A DNA stretch of 64,000 bases from Chloroflexi bacterium 54-19 (GCA_001898225.1 MKTJ01000058.1:413364-477363), one strand, 5' to 3'; positions 18,749 through 29,314 are shown, counted from the first letter of the stretch. Made by a program: numbers and translations. Notes: generated by a model not told the origin, from the letters alone.

Positions 18749-21700
18749 ATGAGCAAAGCAACAAACTTTGAAGGGTTGTATCGCTGGCGTTGCATCGGCC
18801 CTTTTCGAGGGGGCCGGGTGGTGGCGGTGAGCGGCAGTTATAGCGAACCGAATACTTTCTATTTTGGGGCAACGGCAGGTGGCATCTGGAAGACCATCGA
18901 CGCGGGATTGTACTGGCGGCCTGTTTCGGACGGATTTCTGACTACTTCCTCAATTGGGGCACTCCAGGTGGCTCAGTCCGATTCGAACGTGATTTACGCC
19001 GGGACCGGCGAGACGACTATCCGAATTGACGTTTCGCACGGCGACGGGGTCTATAAAAGCGTGGACGCCGGGCGAAGCTGGCAAAACATCGGTCTGCGGG
19101 AGACGCGGGCTATTGGCAAAATCAGGATACACCCCGACAACCCCGATATTGTCTGGGTGGCGGCCCTGGGCCATCCCTTTGGACCGAACAAAGAACGCGG
19201 CGTCTTCAAAAGTGATAACGGCGGCAAAGACTGGCGCAAGGTCTTGTATGTCAGCGACAAGGCCGGGGCAGTCGACCTCAGCCTGGACCTGACCAATCCG
19301 CGCATCATGTACGCCTCTATCTGGGAAGCCTACCGCAATTTCTGGGAAATCAGCAGCGGCGGACCGGATAGCGGTCTCTGGCAAAGCACCGACGGCGGCG
19401 AGACCTGGCAGAACATCAGCCAGCGGCACGGCCTTCCTTCCGGCATCCTGGGTAAAATCGGGGTGGCGGCCTCTCCGGCCCGGCCCGGTCGTGTCTGGGC
19501 GCTCATCCAGCACGCCACCGAGGGCGGCCTTTATCGCTCGGACGACCACGGTGACACCTGGCAAAAGGTAAATGACGACCAGAACCTGCTCTCCCGCGCC
19601 TGGTATTATACCCACGTGACTGCCGACCCGGTAGACCCGGATACGGTCTATGTCAACAACCTGAGTTTTTATAAGAGTAACGACGCCGGGAAAACCTTCT
19701 TTGAAATGCCCACGCCGCACGGAGATAACCACGACCTCTGGATTGACCCGAAGGACAACCGGCGCATGATCCAGGCGAACGACGGTGGCGCGAATGTTTC
19801 GCTCAACGGCGGATTCTCTTTCTCCCCGGTCTACAACCAGCCGACCGCCCAGTTTTATCACCTGGCAACCGACAACCGCGACCCTTACTTTGTCTACGGC
19901 ACCCAGCAGGACAATTCGAGCGTAGCAGTGCCGAGTCGCAGTCCGAGCAGCGTTATCACCTGGTCCGATGGATTCATCGCCGGGACAGGTGAAAGCGGCT
20001 ATATCGCGGTCCGGCCTGATAACCCGAATATCGTTTACGTGGGGGCTATCGGTTCGTCGCCCGGTGGCGGCAACAGTTTGCAGCGTTATGACCATGAAAA
20101 CCGCCAGATTCGCCTGATTACCACCTGGCCTGAAAGCCAGCGCGGGCACGGCGCGGAAGAGCACAAATACCGCTTTGCCTGGACATACCCCATTGTCATT
20201 TCGCCCCACGACCCGAATGTGTTGTATGTCGCGGGTAACCGGGTCTTTAAGACCCTGGACGAAGGGCAAAGCTGGGAAATCATCAGCCCCGACCTGACCA
20301 AAGCCGACCCCGCTACCCTCAAACCGAGTGGTGGCCCTATCAACAAGGACGCGGTAGGCGCGGAGATCTACGCGACAGTCTTTTCCTTTGCCGAGTCGCC
20401 TTTGCAAAAGGGCTTGCTCTGGGCCGGGTCGGATGACGGTCTTATTCACGTCAGCCAGGATGGTGGCGGCACCTGGAAAAACGTTACCCCTTCCGACTTC
20501 CCGGAACATACCATGGTTACCGGCATCGAGCCTTCCCCGTTTGAGGCTGGCACGGCCTACGTGGCGGCGACCCGTTACAAGGTGGATGACTACCGGCCTT
20601 ACCTCTATGTCACCCGCAATTTTGGGGAAAGCTGGCAGAAAATCAACAAAGGCATCCTCGAAGACGCCTTCACCCGCGTTATCAGGACCGACCCGGCCCG
20701 CCAGGGTCTGCTCTACGCCGGGACCGAAACGGGCATCTATGTTTCGTTCGATGATGGTCAGAACTGGCAGTCCTTTAACGGGAATTTGCCGGTCACGCCC
20801 ATTTTTGAAATCCTGGTCAAAGGTAGCGATTTAATCGTGGGGACACACGGTCGTTCCATCTGGATCCTGGACGACCTGCAACCGGTCCGCCAACTGGCCG
20901 AGGGGGTCAAAACTTCACCGGTTTACCTCTCCGCTCCTCGCGACACCACCAGGGTGCTGCCCGGTATCGACTGGAGCAGTCCCATCGAGGGCCTGACCAA
21001 CTATTACAGTCACGGGGGCGGGGCTTACCTGGGTAAGGCTACTCCCGATGGCGAACGGGTCTTCACCTATCTTGACGCGGGTGAGAACCCGCCGAACGGG
21101 GCCATCATCACTTACTGGCTGGACGAGGTTCCTACCGAACCGCTTCTGCTCACCTTCAAAGGCAAGGACGGCGAGGAAATCGCGGCTTTTTCGAGCCGAA
21201 AGTCGGACGACCCGGCCATCTCCAAAGAGCGGCGCGCCCCGGCCCGGCAGGGTTGGAACCGCTTTATCTGGGACTTGCGCCACACCGCCCTGCCTAAAAT
21301 CAACGGGACGGACCCGGTGTCGGAAAGCACCGTGGAGGGACCGATAATTGCTCCCGGCGACTTTACGGTTACCCTCAAGGTGGGCGAGACCGAACTTTCT
21401 CAGCCGCTCAAGGTTGTAAAACCCGGTAACGTTAAGTCGTCCCAGGCTGATTTGGAGGCTCAGCACGACCTGTTGCTGCGGATACACCGGTTATTGGGCC
21501 GGATGGTCACCTATATCAACAGCATGCGCGGTCTGCGGGGCCAGTTGGACGGCTGGTCTAAACGGGCCGAGAGCCTCAAGGATGGCGCAGGGCTGGCTGC
21601 CGAAGCCAAAGCTCTCAGCGAAAAGGTGCTGGAAATTGAAAAAATCTTCCAGGTGCCCGACCTGCGGGGTGGTTGGGGTGATGCCATCAATAACGGCAGT

Positions 21701-21907
21701 CGCCTGTTTGAAAAGCTGGGCGACCTGACCGGGGCCGTCTCGCTGGGTGACTACCGCCCGACCGATGCCGCCGAACAGGTTTTCCAGGAATACCAGACTG
21801 CTATCGAGGAGCAGATCGCGGTTTTCGACAAACTGGTGGCGGGGGACCTGGCCGAATTTAACAAGAAGTTAAAAGCTTCCTCGGTTGAATTCGTGCTGGC
21901 CTGGTAA
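18749..21907 (+). CDS. VPS10/sortilin-like BNR beta-propeller protein
   Basis: 1052 aa from the ATG at 18749, chosen because AGAAAGGA precedes it; an ATG 42 bp upstream has no good ribosome site. Repeated Asp-box/BNR motifs (GVYKSVDAGRSWQNI, GVFKSDNGGKDWRKV, GLWQSTDGGETWQNI, GLYRSDDHGDTWQKV, LIHVSQDGGGTWKNV) indicate two propellers of the sortilin type over about residues 10-720, followed by an immunoglobulin-like and a helical C-terminal region. Related bacterial proteins are loosely annotated as glycosyl hydrolases. No signal peptide is visible from either start, which is unusual for this family. The function is unknown. Confidence 0.8.
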   Translation: MSKATNFEGLYRWRCIGPFRGGRVVAVSGSYSEPNTFYFGATAGGIWKTIDAGLYWRPVSDGFLTTSSIGALQVAQSDSNVIYAGTGETTIRIDVSHGDGVYKSVDAGRSWQNIGLRETRAIGKIRIHPDNPDIVWVAALGHPFGPNKERGVFKSDNGGKDWRKVLYVSDKAGAVDLSLDLTNPRIMYASIWEAYRNFWEISSGGPDSGLWQSTDGGETWQNISQRHGLPSGILGKIGVAASPARPGRVWALIQHATEGGLYRSDDHGDTWQKVNDDQNLLSRAWYYTHVTADPVDPDTVYVNNLSFYKSNDAGKTFFEMPTPHGDNHDLWIDPKDNRRMIQANDGGANVSLNGGFSFSPVYNQPTAQFYHLATDNRDPYFVYGTQQDNSSVAVPSRSPSSVITWSDGFIAGTGESGYIAVRPDNPNIVYVGAIGSSPGGGNSLQRYDHENRQIRLITTWPESQRGHGAEEHKYRFAWTYPIVISPHDPNVLYVAGNRVFKTLDEGQSWEIISPDLTKADPATLKPSGGPINKDAVGAEIYATVFSFAESPLQKGLLWAGSDDGLIHVSQDGGGTWKNVTPSDFPEHTMVTGIEPSPFEAGTAYVAATRYKVDDYRPYLYVTRNFGESWQKINKGILEDAFTRVIRTDPARQGLLYAGTETGIYVSFDDGQNWQSFNGNLPVTPIFEILVKGSDLIVGTHGRSIWILDDLQPVRQLAEGVKTSPVYLSAPRDTTRVLPGIDWSSPIEGLTNYYSHGGGAYLGKATPDGERVFTYLDAGENPPNGAIITYWLDEVPTEPLLLTFKGKDGEEIAAFSSRKSDDPAISKERRAPARQGWNRFIWDLRHTALPKINGTDPVSESTVEGPIIAPGDFTVTLKVGETELSQPLKVVKPGNVKSSQADLEAQHDLLLRIHRLLGRMVTYINSMRGLRGQLDGWSKRAESLKDGAGLAAEAKALSEKVLEIEKIFQVPDLRGGWGDAINNGSRLFEKLGDLTGAVSLGDYRPTDAAEQVFQEYQTAIEEQIAVFDKLVAGDLAEFNKKLKASSVEFVLAW

Positions 21908-21970
21908 AGGTCTGTGCAAAGCAAGATTGGTTGAGAGAGTTTCAGGGAGGTTTAGAAAGAGGAGGTTTTT

Positions 21971-22255
21971 ATGCACGAGCTATTTCCAATCCTGGGTGGC
22001 GTGGTGATCGGCGGGCTGGTCCTGCTGATTCGCAACATCCCCCTGCGAATTGTGGCGTTCCTGTTGGGCTGTGTTTTGATTGGGGTTGCGGCAAGCTGGT
22101 TGAGCGGTGAACTGGAAGAAAGTTTTAACTTTATCTCGTTCGATATGCTCGAAGTCTTCCTGGGCGGGGTGGTCGCGGTCGTGGCGATTACCCTGTTTAT
22201 GCGGACCTCTTACGGGCGCAACCTCTTTAATCGCGGCAACCACCGGGGATTATAG
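21971..22255 (+). CDS. Small three-helix membrane protein
   Basis: 94 aa. Three hydrophobic segments (about 5-22, 25-45 and 58-80) separated by a short acidic loop (GELEESFNFISFD). It resembles the small integral proteins often annotated as transglycosylase-associated or hypothetical, but no conserved motif is certain. A clear Shine-Dalgarno (AAAGAGGAGG) supports the start. It is 63 bp after the sortilin-like gene and may share its transcript. Confidence 0.6.
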   Translation: MHELFPILGGVVIGGLVLLIRNIPLRIVAFLLGCVLIGVAASWLSGELEESFNFISFDMLEVFLGGVVAVVAITLFMRTSYGRNLFNRGNHRGL

Positions 22256-22346
22256 GGCAATACTCTATTCTCAGGGGCGGTTGAGCCTGTATTATTGGAC
22301 TGGCCGCCCCCTGAAAATTACCGGACGTTCCTGTCCTGTTGGTACT

Positions 22347-22386
22347 AAAACTGGCTCAAGTTAATAACTGAGAGCCAGTTTTTTAT
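22347..22386. terminator. Bidirectional terminator between convergent genes
   Basis: AAAACTGGCTC and GAGCCAGTTTT form an 11-bp stem around a 14-nt loop. It serves the small membrane protein (plus) and the STAND regulator (minus). Confidence 0.85.
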
Positions 22387-25247
22387 TACCTGGGAGAAGA
22401 AGGGGAAACTATACTATTATCCAGGGCAAAACGGATGGCCCCGGCGCGAGAGACCACGTTAAGCTTGGCATAAATCGAGGTAAGATGAGAGTTTACGGTA
22501 TGTGGGCTTATAACCAGGTTCGCGGCTATCCGGGCGTTCGATTGCCCGGCAGCAACCAGTTTTAACACTTCCAGTTCCCGCGAACTCAGGCCAAACCTAC
22601 TGGTGGCGGTATTTTCGGCCTGATTCGATTGGTTCTCTCCGGTCAGCCGGAAGGTCAGGGCCTTATCAATCGCTTTTTCCAGCGCTAATACCCGGCCCAG
22701 GCTCCAATTCGCGGCAAAATCCTCCTCACTCAGGGTTTGCCGGAGTTGGTCCAACCCGCTTTTATACCAGGCCTCATCCGAATCCGCCAGGGGAATAGCC
22801 AGGATTTCGTGCAGCTTATCGGCAGTCCCGGCCAGTTGGGTGGCTAATCCAGGCTCCCCGGCCAGTTGCAGCGAAATGACCAGTCTTTCCAGGCTGGTAG
22901 CGAGGCGGGCTGTTACGCCCATTTCGTAAAAAAGTTTGAGACTTTGCTGTAGCAGCGGAATGGCCCGCTCATACCGGCGATTTTGCAACAATTCCATTTC
23001 GGCCAAATCTTGCTGGCAATTGGCGGTTATTAGAGGCATACCTAGTTTATAGGACAGGTTTAGGGCTTCTTCCAGGAGCAACCGGCCTTCCCGGAATCTT
23101 CCTTCCAGGCTGGCAATCCGACCCAGGTTGTTGAGGGTATGGGCCATCCCCTGTTCGTCTGCGGCCACCCTGAAAAGTTCCAGGCTTTCTTCCGAAATCT
23201 GCCGAGCCGTTTGATACTCCCCTTTTTGAAGATAGACCCAGCCCAGGTCGTGGGTGGCGATGGCCCGTCCCCGTAAATCCTGGGCCTGTTTGAAAATATA
23301 AACCGCTTCTTCCAGGTAAAGGATCGCCTGGGCGTATTCGCCGGTTGCCAGCAAGACCTGCCCCAACCCGTTATAAACCGCCGCCAGTCCCAGGTTATCT
23401 TTCAGGTCGTGATACAACTTGATACTGCGCGAAAACAAGTTCCTGGCCTCGGCATAGTCGCCCAGGAGAAAAGCCATCGTGGCGGCGTCGCGCAAGACCT
23501 TGGCGAAAAGTTGAGTGCTGTTATCGGTGGTTTCGTTTAACGAACAGGCCAGGACCGCCTTTAGCCAGCCGAACCCTTCCCTGAACCGGCCCCGTGTATA
23601 CCAGATGCGCCAGAAGGCGCTGACAATCCGCATCGCCAGTTCGACCGGTGGGGTAACGAGGCTTCCAGCGATTTTGTGGGGACCGGTGGCCGACTGGTTT
23701 ACCAGCCAGCCCAGGGCCGCCTGTAAATTATCCAGTTCCTGTTCGAGCCTGACCAGCCATTCGTCCTGGGCTTCCCCCAGGAGTCTTGGTACGGTCTGTT
23801 CGAGGATTTTCAGGTAATAGGAAGCGTGGCGGTAGCTAAACTCGAAAAGCTGGGTTTCGGTCAACTTTTCGAGGCCGTACTGGCGGATTGGTTCAAGAAG
23901 GCGGTAGCGGGTTTCTTCGCCCGGCAGACGGGCAAGGTTTGGCTCGACCGTGACCAGCGATTTATTAATCAGGGCCAGGAGCAGTTCCGGGATGGCCTCT
24001 AGCGGCAGGCCCTCCCCGGTGACTACCGCTTCCACTGTCGTAAGATGCCAGCTACCCCGGAAAACCACCAGCCGTTGAAATAATAGCTGTTCGTGGACCG
24101 AAAGAAGGTTATAACTCCAATTTAGGGAATCGCGAATGGTTTGCCGGGCCGTGTCGGCGGACGGCGAGAGGTGCAACGGCAACTTGTAGAGGCGTTCCTT
24201 AATCTGTTTGAGGCTCAACCAGCGTGTCTGGGCGGCGACAAGTTCGAGGGCCAGGGGGAGGCCATCAAGTTGCTGGCAAATCTGGCTTAAAATTTTAACT
24301 TCATTTTCGGCCAGGCGAAACCCGGCCCTGGCGGCGGCGGTGCGTTCCAGGAAAAGGGCCGCTGCCGTACCGCTGATGATTTCCCCGGAAGGTTGGACCG
24401 GACTCCCTGGTAAATCCAGACCGGTAACCTGCCAGAGCGTTTCGCCGGGCAGGTAGAGGGTTTCCCGGCTGGTTGCCAGGATTTGAAGTTGCGGACAGTT
24501 TTCCAGCAAAACCCGGCAAATCTCGGCGCACTTCTGCCGTAAATGTTCGCAGTTGTCGAGTACCAGCAAGAGCGACTTGTCATAGAGGTAGTCGAGTAAA
24601 CTTTCCAGGGTGGAGCGGCCCGGCGCTTCTTTTATTTTTAACGTACCGGCCAGGGTCTGGGCCAGCAATTCGGGGTTGTCGAGGTCGGCCAACTTGACCA
24701 GCCAGACTCCATCGCGGTAAGCTTCGCGCAGCCTGTGGGCCAGGGCCAGGGCCAACCGGGTCTTGCCGATGCCGCCCGCCCCGGTCAGCGTTAGTAACCG
24801 CACCTTGTTAACTTGCAAAAGGGTGGTTAATTCGACTAATTCGCGGTTCCGGCCTATAAGTTGGTTGGGCGGGGCCGGTAAATTGTCGTTACGGGCGGCT
24901 TCGGGCGTCCGGGTGGTGGTCCGGGCAAGCAACTCCTCGAACCAATCGAGGTCAAAAGCGGGATAAAGTTCGGGTTTCTGGTTGACGGTTTCGGCCTGGT
25001 TTTTAACGGCCTGCCAGATTTGACCGGCCTCGTTGTGAACGGTGGCCCTGTTAAAGACACCTCGCACCAGGAAAATTTCTAACAAGCTTTTCAACCGCTC
25101 GACCGGCGGCATAAACACGCCGGTCTCCCAGTGGCGGACCATCCGGGCGCTTTTCAACCCCAATAAAGCCGCCAACTGGTTTTGAGTTAAACCACTCCTG
25201 GTCCGATATTCCAAAATAAGTTCGCCGGGTAGCATTCTCACACTCAT
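22386..25247 (-). CDS. STAND-class regulator: XRE HTH + NB-ARC ATPase + TPR + LuxR HTH
   Basis: 953 aa. N-terminal XRE-type helix-turn-helix (about 8-62: [20 protein letters not shown]). NB-ARC/AAA ATPase (about 130-440) with Walker [13 protein letters not shown] and Walker [14 protein letters not shown]-like repeats (about 560-830: [57 protein letters not shown]). C-terminal LuxR/NarL HTH (about 890-945: [20 protein letters not shown]). It is a large ATP-dependent switch regulator with DNA-binding domains at both ends, whereas most relatives have only one. It is divergent from the small gene at 25526. The target is unknown. Confidence 0.92.
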   Translation of the reverse strand: MSVRMLPGELILEYRTRSGLTQNQLAALLGLKSARMVRHWETGVFMPPVERLKSLLEIFLVRGVFNRATVHNEAGQIWQAVKNQAETVNQKPELYPAFDLDWFEELLARTTTRTPEAARNDNLPAPPNQLIGRNRELVELTTLLQVNKVRLLTLTGAGGIGKTRLALALAHRLREAYRDGVWLVKLADLDNPELLAQTLAGTLKIKEAPGRSTLESLLDYLYDKSLLLVLDNCEHLRQKCAEICRVLLENCPQLQILATSRETLYLPGETLWQVTGLDLPGSPVQPSGEIISGTAAALFLERTAAARAGFRLAENEVKILSQICQQLDGLPLALELVAAQTRWLSLKQIKERLYKLPLHLSPSADTARQTIRDSLNWSYNLLSVHEQLLFQRLVVFRGSWHLTTVEAVVTGEGLPLEAIPELLLALINKSLVTVEPNLARLPGEETRYRLLEPIRQYGLEKLTETQLFEFSYRHASYYLKILEQTVPRLLGEAQDEWLVRLEQELDNLQAALGWLVNQSATGPHKIAGSLVTPPVELAMRIVSAFWRIWYTRGRFREGFGWLKAVLACSLNETTDNSTQLFAKVLRDAATMAFLLGDYAEARNLFSRSIKLYHDLKDNLGLAAVYNGLGQVLLATGEYAQAILYLEEAVYIFKQAQDLRGRAIATHDLGWVYLQKGEYQTARQISEESLELFRVAADEQGMAHTLNNLGRIASLEGRFREGRLLLEEALNLSYKLGMPLITANCQQDLAEMELLQNRRYERAIPLLQQSLKLFYEMGVTARLATSLERLVISLQLAGEPGLATQLAGTADKLHEILAIPLADSDEAWYKSGLDQLRQTLSEEDFAANWSLGRVLALEKAIDKALTFRLTGENQSNQAENTATSRFGLSSRELEVLKLVAAGQSNARIAANLVISPHTVNSHLTSIYAKLNVVSRAGAIRFALDNSIVSPSSPR

Positions 25248-25525
25248 CCAGAATGTAGTGAATAATATATGAAGTCAGGAAGGATACATGAAAAGTATAA
25301 TTAGTCCTAATTATAGCGCATTCAAGCCTCACTATAATTAAAAATCGGTCTGATTTCCTATGGATTTCACATGGAGCGGTAAAGACTAAATCCCTAGTTT
25401 TAGGGATGTGGGGTTACCGGTTGTTTTGTAGAATTTTCATATTGAAACCAATAAAAAATCGGTGTTGATTTTGCCAGGTGACTTTTAGTCTTGACTATCA
25501 GTTTGATTGTGAGGAAATTTGGTTA

Positions 25526-25852
25526 ATGGAAGTCCAGGAGCAACATTTCGAAGATACCTCTTTTGAAGTAGGTTACATCATAACTTATGATGACGGGCGA
25601 AAAGATAATTTTGGGAAATTTCCATTATCTGACCGGCCCCACGACCAGTTTGCGATTTTCAAGAAAATGGCAGAATTAGAGCCCTTGATTTACCAGGCCA
25701 GCTATATTTTTGGGATGGTCAGGTTACAAAAAGAACACAAACCACATTCCCATACGATTGAATATTATAAAAGTGACATAAAAGAATTGGCTCAAAATCT
25801 AGCCCGGCCTGGTATAATAAGAAAAGTTTACCCTGGACCTAATAAAGAATAA
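25526..25852 (+). CDS. Hypothetical protein, 108 aa
   Basis: A soluble, acidic small protein. I chose the ATG at 25526, with GAGGAA 9 bp upstream, over a GTG 48 bp earlier. The sequence MEVQEQHFEDTSFEVGYIIT followed by DDGRKDNFGKF suggests a beta-rich fold; no family is recognised. It stands directly upstream of the putative effector gene (54 bp) and could belong to the same unit. Confidence 0.5.
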   Translation: MEVQEQHFEDTSFEVGYIITYDDGRKDNFGKFPLSDRPHDQFAIFKKMAELEPLIYQASYIFGMVRLQKEHKPHSHTIEYYKSDIKELAQNLARPGIIRKVYPGPNKE

Positions 25853-25906
25853 AGCAAGCTTCCTCTGTCTTCTTTTGGTTGCGTTCATTAAGGATTAAGA
25901 AATTTT

Positions 25907-27178
25907 ATGCATACTTCCCAACACTCCGAAACACAGACCGCCCCGACAACTAATTCTGTTGAAAATCAAGTTTCTCAGGATACTGAAATTTCCCTGGGTG
26001 CATCTGAAGTTTCCACCCGCCCGGCTTCGGTTGTTCAGCGGGCGCGTCAAGACCCCCGTTCTCTGCGCCCCAGTGAGGTATTGCAACTTCAACGTACCAT
26101 TGGAAACCGGGCGGTGTGCCGGATGTTGCACAAGGACCAGCCTGCCGGAAACACGGTGCAGCGCCTGATTACGGGCGTAGTTCAACGCGGGATTGATAAT
26201 GCTTCAATTGCCCCTTCGCAATCCCGGAATTTCTGGCAAACAAAGGTTGGCGGTAATTCCCAAACGCCTGCTTCAACCGCCCCTAAAACAGGCGGGACCG
26301 GGGCAACTGCCGGTAGTCCAGGGACCGGCAACCCCAAAATTCAGATATTGCCGGGAAAATCTTTTGATATTTATAAGGCCGCCGCAAAAAACAAACACTG
26401 GGCAGATGTAGAGTCCCGCCTGAAGGACCGGGGTATAGCAACCGATGAGGTCTTGCATACTACTGCCGAATATGTCGTAGCTATGGAGGCCCAGAATGAG
26501 AAAAAGGCCAAGTACATCTTAAACATCCTTAATGCGCAGTTCCAGAAACACCGGGGTTTCACAACCAGGAAAGGCGATGCCCTGACCAAGAATTATAAGG
26601 ATAAATCGAGCCTGTGGAGCGGCGCAAAAGAACAGGCCCTGGACTATGCTAATACCAACAACGGTATCGCGCTGGAAGGTAGCAGAGTCGGTTCGGTCTT
26701 TGATGGGTTAAACTTTGGTCTGGACTGGGGGCATTTGCTCATCAAACACCAGTGGAATGAGTTCTCCCGGCTTTACGCCGACGGGATTATTGGCGAGGTC
26801 CATATCCACCAGTACCGGGGCGTGCGCGGCCAGAGTGTATTCAATACAGTCGAATACCCGACTATTAAAGATAAAATTGACCTGGGTTTGATTGAACCGG
26901 TGATTCACCTGTATTCCAACTGGGGCAAGCTTCAGAGTTTCAAATATGGCGCACCACTGTATGGTAAGTCGGGCGCTGCGGGAGATAACAGCCGCAAGAA
27001 GGAGACGGAAAAGAGAGGCAAATCGGAACTCGATAACTTCATGGCTAATAAGTGGGAATTTGGCGATGCCATTGAGAAAAAAGGAGGTTATTGGAAGTCC
27101 GGTACGCAAGGTAAAGAGATCGATACTACAGATGATAAAGGAAATCCTACCAGGGTTTATGAAGGGACCGAGTGGTAA
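25907..27178 (+). CDS. Putative eCIS-type effector/toxin with LQRTIGNRAV leader
   Basis: 423 aa. The N-terminus is disordered and ends in the motif LQRTIGNRAV (61-70) with flanking VQR repeats (SVVQRAR, NTVQRL, GVVQRG). This leader is shared by proteins associated with extracellular contractile injection systems and DUF4157-type toxins. A Gly/Thr-rich linker (about 105-145) precedes a C-terminal domain of about 275 aa with charged helices (EKKAKYILNILNAQFQKH) and His/Trp-rich strands (LDWGHLLIKHQWNEF, EVHIHQYRG) that I do not recognise. The layout of leader, linker and variable domain is that of a polymorphic toxin. A HEAT-repeat protein follows after 49 bp. No injection-system structural gene is in the window. 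Confidence 0.6.
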   Translation: MHTSQHSETQTAPTTNSVENQVSQDTEISLGASEVSTRPASVVQRARQDPRSLRPSEVLQLQRTIGNRAVCRMLHKDQPAGNTVQRLITGVVQRGIDNASIAPSQSRNFWQTKVGGNSQTPASTAPKTGGTGATAGSPGTGNPKIQILPGKSFDIYKAAAKNKHWADVESRLKDRGIATDEVLHTTAEYVVAMEAQNEKKAKYILNILNAQFQKHRGFTTRKGDALTKNYKDKSSLWSGAKEQALDYANTNNGIALEGSRVGSVFDGLNFGLDWGHLLIKHQWNEFSRLYADGIIGEVHIHQYRGVRGQSVFNTVEYPTIKDKIDLGLIEPVIHLYSNWGKLQSFKYGAPLYGKSGAAGDNSRKKETEKRGKSELDNFMANKWEFGDAIEKKGGYWKSGTQGKEIDTTDDKGNPTRVYEGTEW

Positions 27179-27227
27179 AATGGCTTTGAGGAATTTTACC
27201 GTAACTTCAGGTCGCCAGGAGAAATAA

Positions 27228-28190
27228 ATGACCGAACCGCTCTCCCCGGCTTTCCAACAATTTCTGGAAAGCCTTGAAATAACCGACCGCCAATCGCTGG
27301 AAAGTTACGATATGCCTTCCCTGCGGGCCCTGCAAGGTAAGGAGCGCGAACGGGCCGAGCAAATCCTGGTTGACCGGCTGACTCAAACCGATGACCCCCG
27401 CGCTCCTAGAGCTATCCTCGATTTAAAACTTACCAGGGCTGTTCCGGCTTTGCGTCAGGCCCTGAAAATCCAGGCAGATAGCACGCTGGTCGAGGTAGCG
27501 AATGCCTTGTGGGGTCTTGAGACGGACCCCTCGGTGGTTTCAACAATAAACGACGTTTTAAAGCAGGGCGAGCTTTACGGGCGGGTAAGTGCTGCCTACA
27601 GCCTGAGAGATTACCCGAAAGAGATTGTCACGGACGCTCTATTTGAGGCTATCAATGACGAAGATAAACTGGTGCGGGCGAACGCGGCTGCCTCTCTCTA
27701 CCAGTTGTACGGTTTGAACAAATGGGAGTCGGTGCCGGGGCGCGGGGTCATGCTTCTCGGGGTCAGGTTGCGCTCGAATTTTTCTTCGGTCCGGCAAGAA
27801 GCCCTTAAAGAATTAAAGGCCATAATTAAAGGTAAAAGTGAGGGCAAAACTGCCGAGGAACTGGGCCTGACCGTCAAAGAAACTCCCAAGTCCCCCCAGG
27901 CTCTCGCTTTTATGCAAAGCCTGGTTTCTCCGGCGAGAGTCCCACCCTGGGATGAAAACTTCGACCTGGAAGCGCTGGGCAAACTCCAGGGGGAAGAAAG
28001 GGAGTGGGCTATTTATTCGCTCCTGAATTTCCTGGAAAAACAGGATGTCAGGGCGGTCCGGGGCCTGGCTTACCTTAAAACCCCCAGGGCGCTCCAACCT
28101 TTGCAACAAGCTCTCACGGAAAGCCAGGGCCAGCAAGACCAGGCCGATTTTGCGGCTGAGCTAAAGAGCGGTCTGGCTAAACTTTCGTAA
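27228..28190 (+). CDS. HEAT-repeat protein, candidate immunity protein
   Basis: 320 aa, soluble, almost all alpha-helical. HEAT/PBS-lyase-like repeats: DDPRAPRAILDLKLTRAVPA, LVEVANALWGLETDPSVVST, RVSAAYSLRDYPKEIVTDAL, LVRANAAASLYQLYG, and a second block with DVRAVRGLAYLKTPRALQPL. Such scaffolds bind proteins. Its place right behind the putative effector suggests, by analogy with toxin-immunity pairs, that it neutralises it; this is inference. A Shine-Dalgarno (AGGAGAAA) precedes the ATG. Confidence 0.7.
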   Translation: MTEPLSPAFQQFLESLEITDRQSLESYDMPSLRALQGKERERAEQILVDRLTQTDDPRAPRAILDLKLTRAVPALRQALKIQADSTLVEVANALWGLETDPSVVSTINDVLKQGELYGRVSAAYSLRDYPKEIVTDALFEAINDEDKLVRANAAASLYQLYGLNKWESVPGRGVMLLGVRLRSNFSSVRQEALKELKAIIKGKSEGKTAEELGLTVKETPKSPQALAFMQSLVSPARVPPWDENFDLEALGKLQGEEREWAIYSLLNFLEKQDVRAVRGLAYLKTPRALQPLQQALTESQGQQDQADFAAELKSGLAKLS

Positions 28191-28297
28191 CCCTGGATGA
28201 TATACTAACACGGCACCTGCCTTAAACCTGAAGCAATTCAAGCAACCGGTTTGGGTAGGGCCGTTTTATTTTTTATAAAGTAAAGGAGAGCGCCAGG

Positions 28298-29200
28298 GTG
28301 AGTTGCCGGTTAGGGATTGAAACGTGGTGGGGCAATTTCGAGGTTCTTACACTCGAAAACGATTGGCTTGAAATCTGTTTGATGCCGGGGCGGGGTGGTG
28401 AAATTCATCAAATTACCTGGAAAGCCACCGGCCTGAAATTCTTTGAGCCGGAACGACCCGATATAGCCGGGTTTAAGCCCCCTTCCCCGGATGAACCCCT
28501 GACCACCGCGCAGAATTACGCCTTTTCCAGCTTTTATACGATGTTCCCTAACGGCGGGCCGGACCAGACCTTTGAAGGCTATAGTTACGTTTTCCACGGC
28601 GATTCCCGGCAGACCGCCTGGGAGTACCGGGTTATCGAGCAGAGCGAAGCCCTGGTTTTACTCGAACTAAAGGCCACTTCTCAAAAATTGCCGTTTGTCT
28701 TGACCCGGACGGTGCGGTTGGAAGCCGGGGCTAAGACTATAACTTTCACCGACCAACTCACCCACGTTGGCCCGGCGGACGCCCCCCGGTTGCCCTATAT
28801 TTACGGCTTTCATCCTTATTTCGGCTACCCGGTGCTGGATGAAGGCGCGCAACTCAAACTGGGAGAACAGGTTCTTTTCGAGATGCCGGAACGCCGGGTG
28901 GGGGTCCAGATTCTGCGCGACTATGACACCGGGACAAACACCAGCGTGGAAATTACCAATCCCCGGCTTGGTGCGACCTTCCGGTTGCGCTTCGAACCGG
29001 ATTTTCTAAAATTCGTCTGGCTGTGGGTCGCCAACCGCCCCGACCACAAGGTTTATGTAGCCTCTCTCCTGCCCTGCACCGCCCGTGTCGCCGCTCCGGG
29101 CGGTATTCTTGGCGCGGTTGAGCAGGGGACGGCAGAATGGTTAGCGCCGGGCGAAACCCGCAAGACTACCTGGCAGCTAGAGGCCGGAGTTACCGCTTGA
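28298..29200 (+). CDS. Aldose 1-epimerase-like protein
   Basis: 300 aa with a GTG start preceded by AAAGGAGAG. Galactose-mutarotase superfamily beta-sandwich: GRGGEIHQITWKATGLKFFE near the N-terminus, the conserved YGFHPYFGYP (about 165-174) holding a likely catalytic His, and a C-terminal Glu-containing stretch. It would interconvert anomers of a free sugar or act on a sugar phosphate, in the cytoplasm. It is monocistronic, upstream of the structured RNA. Confidence 0.8.
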   Translation: MSCRLGIETWWGNFEVLTLENDWLEICLMPGRGGEIHQITWKATGLKFFEPERPDIAGFKPPSPDEPLTTAQNYAFSSFYTMFPNGGPDQTFEGYSYVFHGDSRQTAWEYRVIEQSEALVLLELKATSQKLPFVLTRTVRLEAGAKTITFTDQLTHVGPADAPRLPYIYGFHPYFGYPVLDEGAQLKLGEQVLFEMPERRVGVQILRDYDTGTNTSVEITNPRLGATFRLRFEPDFLKFVWLWVANRPDHKVYVASLLPCTARVAAPGGILGAVEQGTAEWLAPGETRKTTWQLEAGVTA

Positions 29201-29314
29201 GCCGCGCCGGGCGGATAACTAGGGGCTGGCCTTTTTCGGTTAAGGTGCCGGTAAAACGTTATTTTGGGGATAAACCGGTGGGAAAAGTTGTGGGTAAGTC
29301 GTGGATAAATTTTA

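Noticed and set aside
18950-20509. Long minus-strand open frame of 519 codons
   Set aside because: It lies fully antisense to the sortilin-like gene in GC-rich DNA and has no domain; a shadow frame.
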